53,926 nucleotides of DNA from assembly GCA_910587515.1 (NCBI GenBank), contig CAJULW010000012.1, forward strand, positions 1 through 53,926. The letters are read 5' to 3'. The notes below the pieces were generated by a model. That model was not told the origin of the DNA and searched no databases. It saw nothing but the letters and a program-made list of their open reading frames with translations. The DNA is from an uncultured Duncaniella sp. (GTDB taxonomy: Bacteria > Bacteroidota > Bacteroidia > Bacteroidales > Muribaculaceae). A program made the translations under genes and the position numbers. Of this stretch, positions 43,034 through 52,206 are shown in pieces; position 1 is the first letter of the stretch; the number at the start of each line of letters is the position of its first letter.

Positions 43034-44068
43034 TTATTTAAATCGCATGGTATTCGCGTCTACCTCAAAAATTGTCTGGTACGGTAAAAATGTTTTTGAC
43101 CCGTTGTCGTCGGCAATATAAACGTATGCGAAGAACCAAGTCAGAAGCAGTGCGATATATGCGCTTTTTATGAGCATTGTCTTGTTATTCAGGATATTCG
43201 GGGCAGCTATACAAAGGAATATGTACATGTATTGGGCGATTCGGCCTCCGATATGTGTGCCGAATATAGCCGGGAAGATAGCACCGAAGCTGCATAGGAC
43301 CAATAGATGGGTTGTATTGCTGTTCGTCTTTGATCTTAATATCCATAGGATGATCAATATTCCCCATAGAAAAAGACGTTGGAAGTTTCCTCCGCCAAAG
43401 TTGGATGCGACATTAAGATATATGGCATATTTGCCTATAAAAGGAATTTTGGATAAAAACGAGCCGCCTCCTATAAATATAATGGTGGAAAATATAAGAG
43501 CGAATATCAGGTATTTAGGCTTTAGCTTATATATGTAAGGAAAGAAAACGCTTATAAATGCAGAATAATGGAACAATCCTGCTATCAGGATCCTGAGATA
43601 GTATGATCTTAGTTTGTTGTCTCGTAGAAAGCTATAAGCGGAGAGGACTATTACGGATGCAAGCCCCTGTCGCATCGTCGAAAACGCAAAGAGGTAAAAG
43701 ATGGATAGGAATGTGAACGTTCCTATGAAAAAATTATCCGATTCTTTTTTTATAGAGTAGCATGCGATACCGACAGTGAATATACCGTATAAAGCAATTG
43801 GGATCCACGGTTCCCCGAACGGGGTGGTAATGAGAAACAGCAGGTTGTTTAACGGTTCATAATTAAGAGTTTGGTCACGTTGGTATGCTTTAAAAAAATT
43901 GGTATAATACTGGCTATAATCCGCACCGATATCAAAACGGAAAGCGAGAACAGATGTAACGGTCAATATCCCTAATAGGGTGAAAAATTGAGGCTTTTTT
44001 AAATTCCCGATTCTATAGTCACCTAAAAGGAATATGATGGCGATTATGAATATGACGTAAAAGGACAT
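43034..44068 (-). CDS. EpsG-like polysaccharide polymerase
   Basis: A 344-aa integral membrane protein with about 10 hydrophobic segments. The motif RFDIGADYSQYY near residues 44-55 is typical of EpsG-type oligosaccharide polymerases (Wzy-like). It likely joins flippase-delivered repeat units in the periplasm. It starts 1 nt after the stop of the flanking GT4 gene, in a tight operon. Confidence 0.85.
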   Translation of the reverse strand: MSFYVIFIIAIIFLLGDYRIGNLKKPQFFTLLGILTVTSVLAFRFDIGADYSQYYTNFFKAYQRDQTLNYEPLNNLLFLITTPFGEPWIPIALYGIFTVGIACYSIKKESDNFFIGTFTFLSIFYLFAFSTMRQGLASVIVLSAYSFLRDNKLRSYYLRILIAGLFHYSAFISVFFPYIYKLKPKYLIFALIFSTIIFIGGGSFLSKIPFIGKYAIYLNVASNFGGGNFQRLFLWGILIILWILRSKTNSNTTHLLVLCSFGAIFPAIFGTHIGGRIAQYMYIFLCIAAPNILNNKTMLIKSAYIALLLTWFFAYVYIADDNGSKTFLPYQTIFEVDANTMRFK

Positions 44069-44069
44069 T

Positions 44070-45203
44070 CTATCCAGGATTATTGCCGTAGATTAGTTCG
44101 ATCAGTTTATTGGCGGAGTGATCCCACGTTAAAAGTTCGTTTGCGTATTTGTATGATCTTTTGTTCAAGTCCAATAGGTTTGCATGGTCGCTGTATAGCT
44201 TTGATATTTCTTTTGCGAGCGCTTGCGGATCACCAGGTTGTACAATGCTGCCTCCGACAGGGTCGATCTGTTCGCGCAGGCCTCCGACGTCTGACGCTAC
44301 GACTGTGCGTCCGCAGCTAAGTGATATGGCGACAACCCCTGATTGAGATGCTTCGATATACGGTATTATCGTCATATCCGCCTGATCGAATATCTCCCAT
44401 ACCTGGTCATCGGATATCCATTCGTTGTTGAGGCTTATGCGGTCGGAATTCGAGTTTATGATTCGAATGTCATCGTTTGATAATTCTCCTTTACCGACTA
44501 TCGACAGATGAAGTTCGGGCATGGAGTCCTTTAACAAATCCATTGCTTTCAGAAGAATGGATATGCCTTTGTATTTGCTTATCCTTCCAAAAAATAGGAT
44601 CCGGTTTTTTATGTTGAAAGAGGGGACTCTATTCTCTTTATTGTAATATGAAAAATTGGCATGTGGTATGTGCCGTATTTTCTCAAGAGGGACAGAGTGC
44701 TTTTCGGATATCATGGGCGCATATTTCGCTGTAAGCACTACGAATTTATCACTTATTCGTTCGATACGGTTAAAAATCAGTGCTGTTATGGGATTTTTCA
44801 TCCCCGGATGCTGGGTGTAATCATGAATCGTGGTGACGATCGGGATTCCTTTAAGCCTGAAAAGAAGTTTTCGGGCATTCAGGCTTATCATCGGGAGATA
44901 TATGGCGTCGGGGTTGTATTTTTTTATCTCGGTCACCGCTGCCGTATACGGTTTGCGATTGAAAATATCTTTTATAAATCCGGTCTTATTGTTATATGTG
45001 GGCAAAAACAAGAGTTGCAGGTTACGATCGGATGAGGACAGCTCTATCCATTCATCCCGATTGCATATAAGTTCGGACAATACGCACATAATTCCGACCC
45101 CTTTTGTCAAAAGGGATTTTGCCATCTCAAATCCGTATGGAACCGCGCCTCCTTTTCGGCCGAGGTATATGAATGCGATCTTTTTCATGTGTGGATGAAT
45201 CAA
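44070..45203 (-). CDS. Glycosyltransferase family 4
   Basis: A 377-aa GT-B transferase. FGRISKYKGISILLKAMDLL and the acceptor-phosphate region EASQSGVVAISLSCGRTVVASDVGG fit family 4. The annotated start overlaps the upstream gene by 4 nt; an in-frame ATG at 45188 (MKKIAFIYLGRKGG) is also plausible. It acts with the neighbouring transferases in building the repeat unit. Confidence 0.9.
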   Translation of the reverse strand: MIHPHMKKIAFIYLGRKGGAVPYGFEMAKSLLTKGVGIMCVLSELICNRDEWIELSSSDRNLQLLFLPTYNNKTGFIKDIFNRKPYTAAVTEIKKYNPDAIYLPMISLNARKLLFRLKGIPIVTTIHDYTQHPGMKNPITALIFNRIERISDKFVVLTAKYAPMISEKHSVPLEKIRHIPHANFSYYNKENRVPSFNIKNRILFFGRISKYKGISILLKAMDLLKDSMPELHLSIVGKGELSNDDIRIINSNSDRISLNNEWISDDQVWEIFDQADMTIIPYIEASQSGVVAISLSCGRTVVASDVGGLREQIDPVGGSIVQPGDPQALAKEISKLYSDHANLLDLNKRSYKYANELLTWDHSANKLIELIYGNNPG

Positions 45204-45928
45204 TAAAGCGGAACATATTCCCCGCTGAAAGTGTATCTTAGATCCGTATTACGCTTTTTTATATGTTTGGCCGGAATCCCGCCTACGATAGTATAGGGTT
45301 CGACATCTTTCGTTACCACGCTTCCTGCTCCGACGACAGCGCCTTCGCCAATCGTTACCGAATGGAGTATGATGACGTTAGGCCCTATCCACGCCCGGTC
45401 TTTTATCTTTACCTTATAATCAGTCCCGCTGTTGCATTTGAAATATGGATCACGATGGTCGTGTTGTTCGGTCCAGATACTGACCCCTGTGCTTAGATTG
45501 ACGTTTTCTCCGATTTCGATTCCGTTACGGGCATCGAGTATGGCTCTGTCACCTATGATGCTTCCTTGTCCGATTGTCAGACCGCGGTGGTTTCTTATTT
45601 CCGCACCGTAATATATGACCGCGTTTTTTTTCAGTTTGACCCCGAACAATTTACGGTATATGAAATTCCGGATGTGGTGAGACGGTATATGGCCCGTGGA
45701 AAGGTCGTAATACCTTGCAAGCCCTGTGTAATACATCCAGACCGTTTTTTTCAGGCCGGGTTTCTTCCGTCGGTTGTCTGTCGTATTTTTGGATGCATCG
45801 ATTGCCGTATTCCTCCCTTGTAACCTTGATTGCAGGTGGCCATATAGAATTACGAACGGAGAGAACAGGACAAAAAACAGTAACTTATAAAATATTACGG
45901 TCGTAAGGATGATTATAAGGACATTCAT
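45200..45928 (-). CDS. WcaF-like hexapeptide acetyltransferase with membrane anchor
   Basis: A 242-aa protein. The first ~30 residues are hydrophobic. The C-terminal half is a left-handed beta helix ending in the acetyltransferase signature IGPNVIILHSVTIGEGAVVG and DVEPYTIVGGIPAK. It is probably an O-acetyltransferase of the surface polysaccharide. It overlaps genes on both sides by 4 nt. Confidence 0.87.
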   Translation of the reverse strand: MNVLIIILTTVIFYKLLFFVLFSPFVILYGHLQSRLQGRNTAIDASKNTTDNRRKKPGLKKTVWMYYTGLARYYDLSTGHIPSHHIRNFIYRKLFGVKLKKNAVIYYGAEIRNHRGLTIGQGSIIGDRAILDARNGIEIGENVNLSTGVSIWTEQHDHRDPYFKCNSGTDYKVKIKDRAWIGPNVIILHSVTIGEGAVVGAGSVVTKDVEPYTIVGGIPAKHIKKRNTDLRYTFSGEYVPLY

Positions 45929-46725
45929 ATATCATTATGTTTTCTCATCGATTCTTTTAGTCGTTTTATTTTGACTATTATAGATGGAGACAGTCTTTTT
46001 CTGATCTGATAGCTGAGTGCGGTGAATACACAGCCGATTTCATGAGGCAGTTTTTTCAGAAAATTGTTTTCAATACCCCAGACGATATATTTTTCATCAA
46101 GACTTTTTCTGTATGAATCGACAGAGGCGCTGTTGCCCAAAGTAATGTCGTAGTCCGCTACGATTATGGGAATGTACTGAAAGTTTACTTTGTCTGAAAA
46201 ATATGCGTCATATACGATTTTATAGTCGCCCACCAAGCGCAATTCCAATGGGAACAAATGTTTTTGATGGTACGATGTGGAAAAGAAAGCGGCCTGATGA
46301 CAGAACGGTATTTGACGTTTTAAATAGTCCCAATGCAGAGGTTTGCGCACATAACCGTCTTGGCTAAGACTTACGAACCAGTCTCCGTAGGCGATTGTCG
46401 TATCGTTTTTGATATTGGGTACAAACGAATCCAATACGCTACTGTCATGAAACCGGTCACCGGCGTTCATGAAATTTATATAGTCACCGGTGGCTGCCAT
46501 GATGCCCTTGTTCATTGCGTCATATATCCCTTTGTCAGGTTCGCTCACCCAGTATGCCAAGCGGTCGGCATATTTCCTGATGACATCGACCGTCCCGTCG
46601 GTGGAGCCTCCGTCGATCACTATATACTCTATGTGTTGGTATGTCTGACCGAGCACCGAAAGCATCGTCCGCTCGATCTCACCGACGCAGTTGTAGCAGA
46701 CGGTAATAATAGTTATTTTATGCAT
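45925..46725 (-). CDS. Glycosyltransferase family 2 (WcaE/WcaA-like)
   Basis: A 266-aa GT-A transferase. It starts ITIITVCYNCVGEIERTMLS, has IDGGSTDGTVDVIRKYAD and the EPDKGIYDAMNKGI and NFMNAGDRF segments, typical of family 2 capsule transferases. The start overlaps the acetyltransferase fragment by 8 nt. Donor unknown. Confidence 0.92.
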   Translation of the reverse strand: MHKITIITVCYNCVGEIERTMLSVLGQTYQHIEYIVIDGGSTDGTVDVIRKYADRLAYWVSEPDKGIYDAMNKGIMAATGDYINFMNAGDRFHDSSVLDSFVPNIKNDTTIAYGDWFVSLSQDGYVRKPLHWDYLKRQIPFCHQAAFFSTSYHQKHLFPLELRLVGDYKIVYDAYFSDKVNFQYIPIIVADYDITLGNSASVDSYRKSLDEKYIVWGIENNFLKKLPHEIGCVFTALSYQIRKRLSPSIIVKIKRLKESMRKHNDI

Positions 46726-46960
46726 GTTTGCCGTTAGTATAACTTATGACCTTGCAAGGATTGCCGCCTGCGATGCAGTCTTCCGGGATTGATTTCGTGA
46801 CGACGCTTCCGGCAGCGATTACGGAGCGTGCCCCGATCGTGACTCCTTTGAGGATTATGCAACGAGTGCCGACAAGGACATTGTCGTGTATGATTATTTG
46901 TTTGGACTTAGCTGTCTGAATGTCAGATATATACCCCCCCCCTAATTCGGTCTGGTTCAA
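46718..46960 (-). pseudogene. Out-of-frame C-terminal half of phase-variable acetyltransferase
   Basis: This 80-codon stretch carries the C-terminal hexapeptide part of an acetyltransferase (IIIHDNVLVGTRCIILKGVTIG, SVIAAGSVVTKSIPEDCIAGGNPCKVI) but lacks its own N-terminal half and has no good start codon. It is out of frame with the upstream gene because of the nine-G run at 46934-46942. Loss of one G would join both parts. See the N-terminal half and the tract. Confidence 0.85.
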
Positions 46961-47375
46961 TGCCTGCCCTGACGCGCCAGTCTAGATTGTGGGCGTCGGT
47001 GTCCATTATTATGCAGTCGCCTCCGATATTGACACCGGAACCGATCACGATTTTTTCTTTTGCCCACAGGCAGCTTGAACTTATTCCCGTGTTGTCTCCG
47101 ATCAAAATTTCAGCGTTCCTGTCAATATATATTTTACCACGCATATTGCGGTAGAGTGGATTTATGCCACCACCGGAAGAGAACGTAAAATTGTCCCCTA
47201 TACGCAATCTGCTGTTTTCAAGCATTAAGAGATAAAGACGGTTGAATATACGCATATTGCGGCCGAACGCGACACCGTTGAGACGGAATACCAAACGGTT
47301 CCACCTGATGAAAAAATATTTTAATAGCCGTGGCGGTATACGGAAACATTTGCGGATTAAGAAAAATTTATTCAT
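46923..47375 (-). CDS. N-terminal half of acetyltransferase, currently truncated by frameshift
   Basis: A 150-aa reading frame starting MNKFFLIRKCFRIPPRLLKY. It contains the beginning of a left-handed beta-helix acetyltransferase (LRIGDNFTFSSGGGINPLY, IVIGSGVNIGGDCIIMDTDAHNLDW). It stops just after RIRGGVYI, where a run of nine G shifts the frame; the missing C-terminal hexapeptide part lies in the next frame. With eight G the two parts would read through as a protein of about 217 aa, a normal length. As sequenced, the product is probably inactive. Confidence 0.88.
   Translation of the reverse strand: MNKFFLIRKCFRIPPRLLKYFFIRWNRLVFRLNGVAFGRNMRIFNRLYLLMLENSRLRIGDNFTFSSGGGINPLYRNMRGKIYIDRNAEILIGDNTGISSSCLWAKEKIVIGSGVNIGGDCIIMDTDAHNLDWRVRAGIEPDRIRGGVYI
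46934..46942 (-). repeat. Homopolymeric G9 tract (contingency locus)
   Basis: Nine G in a row on the coding strand (C9 on plus). It sits exactly at the frame break. G8 or G11 would give an open frame; G9 gives a stop after four codons. It is the longest G/C homopolymer I noticed in the window. Confidence 0.9.
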
Positions 47376-47397
47376 AACGGTACTATGAATACTGTAT

Positions 47398-48069
47398 TTA
47401 CATATTGTTGGCGTACGCTTTCAGATCCTCGATTGAGTTCATCAGTCGCCAGTTTTCGCGCAACCATTTCCTGTCTTTATCCCACCAACGGAAACCGAGA
47501 AGGAATTCAATGTCCTCAGGGGTATACCTGTATCTCATGACTTTTGCCGGCACTCCTCCGACTATTGCGTAAGGCGGAACATCTTTTGTCACGACAGCGC
47601 CTGCGAGTATGACAGCTCCGTCTCCTATCTTGACACCTGACATTATCATCGCGCCTGTCTGTATCCAGCAATCGTTGCCAATGATGACAGGGTATTTTTT
47701 ATCCACGTCCGCATATCGGAATTCGTCGATTATCTGTCGGTCGGAATATTTAAGTATACATTGTCCCATCAGTGAAAAGAACACGGGAGAAGTGGATACA
47801 TGAGGATAGGTATATGGATGGACACCTAAAAGTGTTTTGCAATTCGGAGCTATAGAAACAAAACGGCCGATTTTGCCGAATATCTGACAATCTGGGGCGA
47901 TATATGAACAAAAGCCTAATTCGCCATTAAAAACCGCACGCGGATGTATCTTGTTTGCTCCTTCAAAAACAGAGTTTGCTCCTATTACGGCAGAATGATG
48001 AATCCAGATGTCCTTATATTTCAGACGTAAAACAATGTGTCTTATCAACTGTTTGACACGGGTGATCAT
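47398..48069 (-). CDS. CatB-like hexapeptide O-acetyltransferase
   Basis: A 223-aa xenobiotic/CatB-type acetyltransferase. It has many hexapeptide turns, the VGGVPAKVMRYRY region and the C-terminal FRWWDKDRKWLREN motif typical of this group. It likely acetylates a sugar of the polysaccharide. It overlaps the upstream glycosyltransferase by 4 nt. Confidence 0.9.
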   Translation of the reverse strand: MITRVKQLIRHIVLRLKYKDIWIHHSAVIGANSVFEGANKIHPRAVFNGELGFCSYIAPDCQIFGKIGRFVSIAPNCKTLLGVHPYTYPHVSTSPVFFSLMGQCILKYSDRQIIDEFRYADVDKKYPVIIGNDCWIQTGAMIMSGVKIGDGAVILAGAVVTKDVPPYAIVGGVPAKVMRYRYTPEDIEFLLGFRWWDKDRKWLRENWRLMNSIEDLKAYANNM

Positions 48070-49208
48070 CTGCCGGCTATTTTATTTTTGATAGTTTTGA
48101 TGAGTTGGCGGACACTTTTGGTAATTGACATCCGATATCCGTAAAGATATTCGGTGATTGATTCTCTAAAGAATGGATATCGGTTTAATTCCGCAGTTTC
48201 TGTATCATACAGAAACAGTTGCTGTCCATCTATACCGTAGGTGATGTTGTTGTCGTATGGTTTGAGTTGGAGTGCGAAAGATCTGACTATTTTGAAGTCT
48301 TCTCGCCTTGTAGTCAGCCAATAGCGTCGGCCTTCGCGGTTTTGCTTTTCATTGTAAAAATCCACGCAGATATCGTCGTTGTCAATTCCAAGTAATGATG
48401 GTATTGTCTCGTTTTCAAAAAAGGCGTCGTATCTCACAGTCGGGTTCAGCCTGAAACCACGCTTATCCCCTCCCTGTAAAGGGGCTTGAAACAGCGTAAA
48501 GGATTTTCCCGTATGTTCCCCCACATCGCTGAAACAGGTTGACAAGGCAGTGTATGGATAGACGAAATATTTGTTTTCCTCGATACAATAGCGTGTGTGG
48601 TATTTGAGCCACGAACTTTTTGGCCATCGGCTGATCGATATGGGTAGATGCGGCATTTCTCCGAATTCATCGTTGTTGACGGCATACCAATCCATGAAAC
48701 GTTTCCATTGACGCGGCATCCAAACCTGTCCCCACGACTGAGCGTTACGCATCAGGAAGACATCGCTATCACTTCTTACCGGGATGAAAGGCATCAGATT
48801 GTGATAGTTCAACGGGAAATTGTATAGGCTTATTCCAGCGATATCGTCATCATCGCCATATTTGGCGACACACTCTTTGGCGTAATTAAAAAACGACGGT
48901 GCGACATAGACGTCGTCCTCGAGGACGATGAGTCCGTCGTAACCGGATATGTGTCCTCCGCATTCAAGCACATGACGTCTGAGTCCGAGGTTCTCGGTGT
49001 GTGTCACGACTTGTTTGTCCCCGTGAGGCCAATCGAATCTCTTTGCGATTGTCTCTACTTCTGAAACAGGACTTTTGTCTATGCTTATTATCAAGTCGAC
49101 AATGTCGTTATTGAAATATCCTTTTTCGACAGACGATAGCACTCTCTCAAGAGAGGCCGGCCGGTTATAGGCTATTATGCAAATCGCTAATTTCATTTTA
49201 CCATTCAA
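48066..49208 (-). CDS. Glycosyltransferase, GT-A fold
   Basis: A 380-aa transferase starting LAICIIAYNRPASLERVLSS, with the metal-binding EDDVY motif (VLEDDVYVAPSFFNYA). The C-terminal half has unusual segments (MRNAQSWGQVWMPRQWKRF). It resembles family-2-like transferases used for capsules. The start could be the ATG at 49196. It overlaps both neighbours by 4 nt. Donor unknown. Confidence 0.85.
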   Translation of the reverse strand: MNGKMKLAICIIAYNRPASLERVLSSVEKGYFNNDIVDLIISIDKSPVSEVETIAKRFDWPHGDKQVVTHTENLGLRRHVLECGGHISGYDGLIVLEDDVYVAPSFFNYAKECVAKYGDDDDIAGISLYNFPLNYHNLMPFIPVRSDSDVFLMRNAQSWGQVWMPRQWKRFMDWYAVNNDEFGEMPHLPISISRWPKSSWLKYHTRYCIEENKYFVYPYTALSTCFSDVGEHTGKSFTLFQAPLQGGDKRGFRLNPTVRYDAFFENETIPSLLGIDNDDICVDFYNEKQNREGRRYWLTTRREDFKIVRSFALQLKPYDNNITYGIDGQQLFLYDTETAELNRYPFFRESITEYLYGYRMSITKSVRQLIKTIKNKIAGR

Positions 49209-50173
49209 TTGATGTTCTTCCTGTTACCGAGAAATATCATCCGGAATATTGAATATCTGTTAATCACGAAAAATACTACCAACGAGATTGCCGTACATGA
49301 TATAATGTCGATTAACGCAGGATAACGATCGGTAAAGTATGACCTTATCGGTTGATGCAGATACATTATTATCATAGAGGCCATACCTAACAGAGAAAAT
49401 ATAGTGACAGGTAGTTTGTATCTGGAAATATATATACAAAAGTAAGACAGACAGCATGTCATATAAATGGATATAATGACGGATAGGAGAGGTATGCCAT
49501 AATTGCTATATTTCATGTCTATATATAATGAGTTTCTATATGGAAAAATAGCGATAAAAGAAACGATCATTGTTATTGACGCTGACAATTTATGGGAATC
49601 TATGAATGCAACCAATTTCCACCAATAGTCTTTGGCTATAAATCCTATCCAGATGTATGATATCGCGAATGGAACTGTCTGAATATTCCATGGTAGAGGA
49701 TAGGGTACGAGTATAAAAATATATGATGAAATGAAAATCAGGCAAAAAATCCAAGCTGAAGACCATTTATTCCATAATATCAGATTGAATAAGTTGAGTG
49801 ATACATAAAGGACTGTTATAAACCAAAATACGGCAAATCTTCCTTGAAGATAATATCCTCCGTATAATTTTTGCAAGATGGGAATATTACCCCCCCTATT
49901 GGTTAAAAAATGTAAAATTTCGGGTAGCGATATCAAGAATAGAAAGCTAAAGTAAGGAATTAATAGCCTGATGGTGCTTTTGGATATATATGCCGATGGT
50001 TTTATAGGTTGTTTTATCATATAGCCTGAAAGAATGTAGAACAAAGGCATGTGAAAAAGATAGACATACCTGTCTCCGGTAGAATGCCCCAATACGACGC
50101 AGAGGATACCGATTCCTTTTAGCATGTCAATCCATGCTATTCTTCTTTCAGTGCTCACGGATGAACTTTTCAT
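49205..50173 (-). CDS. Acyltransferase family 3 membrane protein (O-acetylation)
   Basis: A 322-aa membrane acyltransferase. The start RIAWIDMLKGIGILCVVLGHS and HMPLFYILSGYMIK are signatures of the acyltransferase-3/OafA family. It has about 10 membrane helices. It probably transfers an acyl group to the polysaccharide. A run of seven G (C7 on plus, 49890-49896) lies in the coding sequence. It overlaps the upstream gene by 26 nt. Confidence 0.92.
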   Translation of the reverse strand: MKSSSVSTERRIAWIDMLKGIGILCVVLGHSTGDRYVYLFHMPLFYILSGYMIKQPIKPSAYISKSTIRLLIPYFSFLFLISLPEILHFLTNRGGNIPILQKLYGGYYLQGRFAVFWFITVLYVSLNLFNLILWNKWSSAWIFCLIFISSYIFILVPYPLPWNIQTVPFAISYIWIGFIAKDYWWKLVAFIDSHKLSASITMIVSFIAIFPYRNSLYIDMKYSNYGIPLLSVIISIYMTCCLSYFCIYISRYKLPVTIFSLLGMASMIIMYLHQPIRSYFTDRYPALIDIISCTAISLVVFFVINRYSIFRMIFLGNRKNIN

Positions 50174-51104
50174 TTAATTTGCTCATAAGGCTATATTCAT
50201 TGTATACTGCTTGTATTTGTAGGTCATTTTCGCATAGGGCTCCTGTGTTGGTGTTCCATAGTCCCATGTCCTGAACCGATTCGTTTGTCAGGAAATCATC
50301 ACCGTGTTTTGATCGGGTCATTATTTTTATAACCCTACTGCCTTTCTTTAATGCCATAGCGTTAAACCAAACATCGTCCGCTTTGGGTGCGAGGCTCATG
50401 AAAGCTTTGTCGTTTAATACTTCTTCGTCCATTATGCCGGGTGGATATAAAACGCCTCCGACACCGGTGAAAAATATTAAATTAGGATTATCCGTTTCGC
50501 TTGAACACGCTTTCCATTTGTTGTATGAATCAATGGTTCCGTTAGGCTTGAAAGTAATGACATGTGTTCTTGCCGCATGGATAGCCGTAGGATCGGTTAA
50601 ATAGGATTTGATCAGTCGTTCGACAAGATCAAAATCATAAAGCATGTCATCGTCTACTGTGATTATTACATCTTCAGGATAATTTCTAAGTGACGGAATT
50701 AATTTGGTATAGCTCCTTATTCTCGAAGGTTCTACTTTTATTTCAAGCCCTCTTTTTTGTTGCAGTATAAGTGATTCCGGAATCTGACGTCCATTTTCGA
50801 GTGGATCTATCCATAAGACTATACGGTTCGGTTTGAATGTCTGTTGCATGATGCTTTCGATCGTAAAACAAACATCGTCAAGTCTTCTTCCGTATGTTGT
50901 CAAGGAAACAATGATATTGTTGTCGCAATATTTTTTATCCGTTATTCCGGAAGTATTGGAATTCAGTATTTTTTCTTCCAGTATGTTGCGACGTTGCTCA
51001 TACAGGATTCTGTTTAGATCGGAGCGAGTCGGAAGTGTACGGAGTTTGGTTATAAGTTTTTTAAGCGGCCACATAATATTCAAGAGATTTATTTTTGATC
51101 GCAT
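50148..51104 (-). CDS. Glycosyltransferase, GT-A fold
   Basis: A 318-aa transferase. It has the segment IIVSLTTYGRRLDDVCFTIES, then DVIITVDDDMLYDF, which carries the DDD metal site. The C-terminal part has RSKHGDDFLTNESVQDMG. It is a capsule-type glycosyltransferase of uncertain family. The ATG at 51074 (MWPLKK) is an alternative start. Its 5' end overlaps a GT8-like fragment in another frame. Confidence 0.8.
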   Translation of the reverse strand: MRSKINLLNIMWPLKKLITKLRTLPTRSDLNRILYEQRRNILEEKILNSNTSGITDKKYCDNNIIVSLTTYGRRLDDVCFTIESIMQQTFKPNRIVLWIDPLENGRQIPESLILQQKRGLEIKVEPSRIRSYTKLIPSLRNYPEDVIITVDDDMLYDFDLVERLIKSYLTDPTAIHAARTHVITFKPNGTIDSYNKWKACSSETDNPNLIFFTGVGGVLYPPGIMDEEVLNDKAFMSLAPKADDVWFNAMALKKGSRVIKIMTRSKHGDDFLTNESVQDMGLWNTNTGALCENDLQIQAVYNEYSLMSKLNEKFIREH

Positions 51105-51270
51105 GGATTTTCACCCTGTGCCCATACGATTTGGCGATTTCATTTATTTTTTTAAGCCAATCGGGTATAAGGTGAAATATGATAGGTGCTTTAGAGTTTC
51201 TGAATTCCGATGGAATCACAACCTCACGGTGTTGCACGAAATCGTTGTCAAGATAAAAGGCTATATGCAC
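51061..51270 (-). pseudogene. Truncated GT8-like glycosyltransferase fragment
   Basis: A 69-codon frame beginning MHIAFYLDNDFVQHREVVI, with IIFHLIPDWL. This matches the N-terminal 60-70 residues of family 8 glycosyltransferases (HIVFALDDNYVPH-like start). The DxD, catalytic domain and C-terminus are missing, and the frame ends inside the next gene. It looks like a remnant left by deletion or recombination. Confidence 0.65.
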
Positions 51271-51348
51271 TTTTGATTCTGAAACAGACGAAATGGTTTT
51301 ATCTATATTAGGGATATTATTTTATATTATCTGTATTGTGTGATAGTT

Positions 51349-52206
51349 TTATTGAAATTCAGTTGTATTTCCTTTCTGAGATTCTACGCTTTCGCCTGTT
51401 GAATATAGATTTAGTGTCGATAACTTTCGGAATGATTTTGTCATGTCGGATTCTGATACGATAAATCTGATCGGTTTGTCGCCATAAAATGCGGCCCATC
51501 TGGAGAATGTCGATGGCGGGCCGATTATATAGTCGCATTTTGACAGGGCGTAGAGGTCTTCTGCAGAGCTGCCGTTCTCAAGTGAAAAATATTCGGATTC
51601 CGGAAATATTTCAGGGTCTACGGCCTCTGCGCTTGAAATGAAGAAACGGCATTTCCGGCCCGGGAATTCCGATTTTATACGCTCGCATACATCCCTATAG
51701 ATCTCAAATGAAAAATAATACCTTCCGTTCAACCATGATTTGTAATCTCCGCGACGTATGTGCACGCCTATGGTTATGTCTTGTCCCCGGTTGTCGGAAT
51801 CGAATGCGGAATCAACCTTCTCGATTATATTTTTGTGGGGGGAGAAGATCTGTTTCATTGCCCGCTTTGTATCAGGGGATATGGCCGTCCCACGGTCATC
51901 CCATGCAGACCAGAATGTCTTTGGGAAAAATTTGAAAAGAGAGGGTAGCGTATTATAGAATCTGTTAGATAAAATGGACCGTAAGTATTTTTGAAGTTTA
52001 ACAGGAGAAATGACTCCGTTATTGATCAATCCCGAAAATGGAAAATATAGATAATCATTATCAAGCAGGTTTGGATATGAACGCAATTCCTTGTCCGGAA
52101 AGAGTACACATACTTTTGTCTTATTTTTCAAGGCATACTCCAATGGGGCGAGATAGCTCCAGAATTTATTACATGTCTGGCCTCCGTTGTCGATGACTAT
52201 CTTCAT
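51349..52206 (-). CDS. GT11-family alpha-1,2-fucosyltransferase-like
   Basis: A 285-aa protein with the fucosyltransferase motif I VHIRRGDY (H149, R151, R152, G153, D154). The C-terminal GPPSTFSRWAAFYGD is also typical of family 11. The N-terminus (DNGGQTCNKFWSYLAPLEY) differs from the usual GGLGNQxFQYA, so exact specificity is uncertain. The gmd and fcl genes in the same operon supply GDP-fucose, which supports the call. Confidence 0.85.
   Translation of the reverse strand: MKIVIDNGGQTCNKFWSYLAPLEYALKNKTKVCVLFPDKELRSYPNLLDNDYLYFPFSGLINNGVISPVKLQKYLRSILSNRFYNTLPSLFKFFPKTFWSAWDDRGTAISPDTKRAMKQIFSPHKNIIEKVDSAFDSDNRGQDITIGVHIRRGDYKSWLNGRYYFSFEIYRDVCERIKSEFPGRKCRFFISSAEAVDPEIFPESEYFSLENGSSAEDLYALSKCDYIIGPPSTFSRWAAFYGDKPIRFIVSESDMTKSFRKLSTLNLYSTGESVESQKGNTTEFQ

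Noticed and set aside
51837..51842. C6 run in the fucosyltransferase gene as a phase-variation tract
   Set aside because: Six bases are too short to be convincing, and similar G6 runs occur in housekeeping genes such as ispG.
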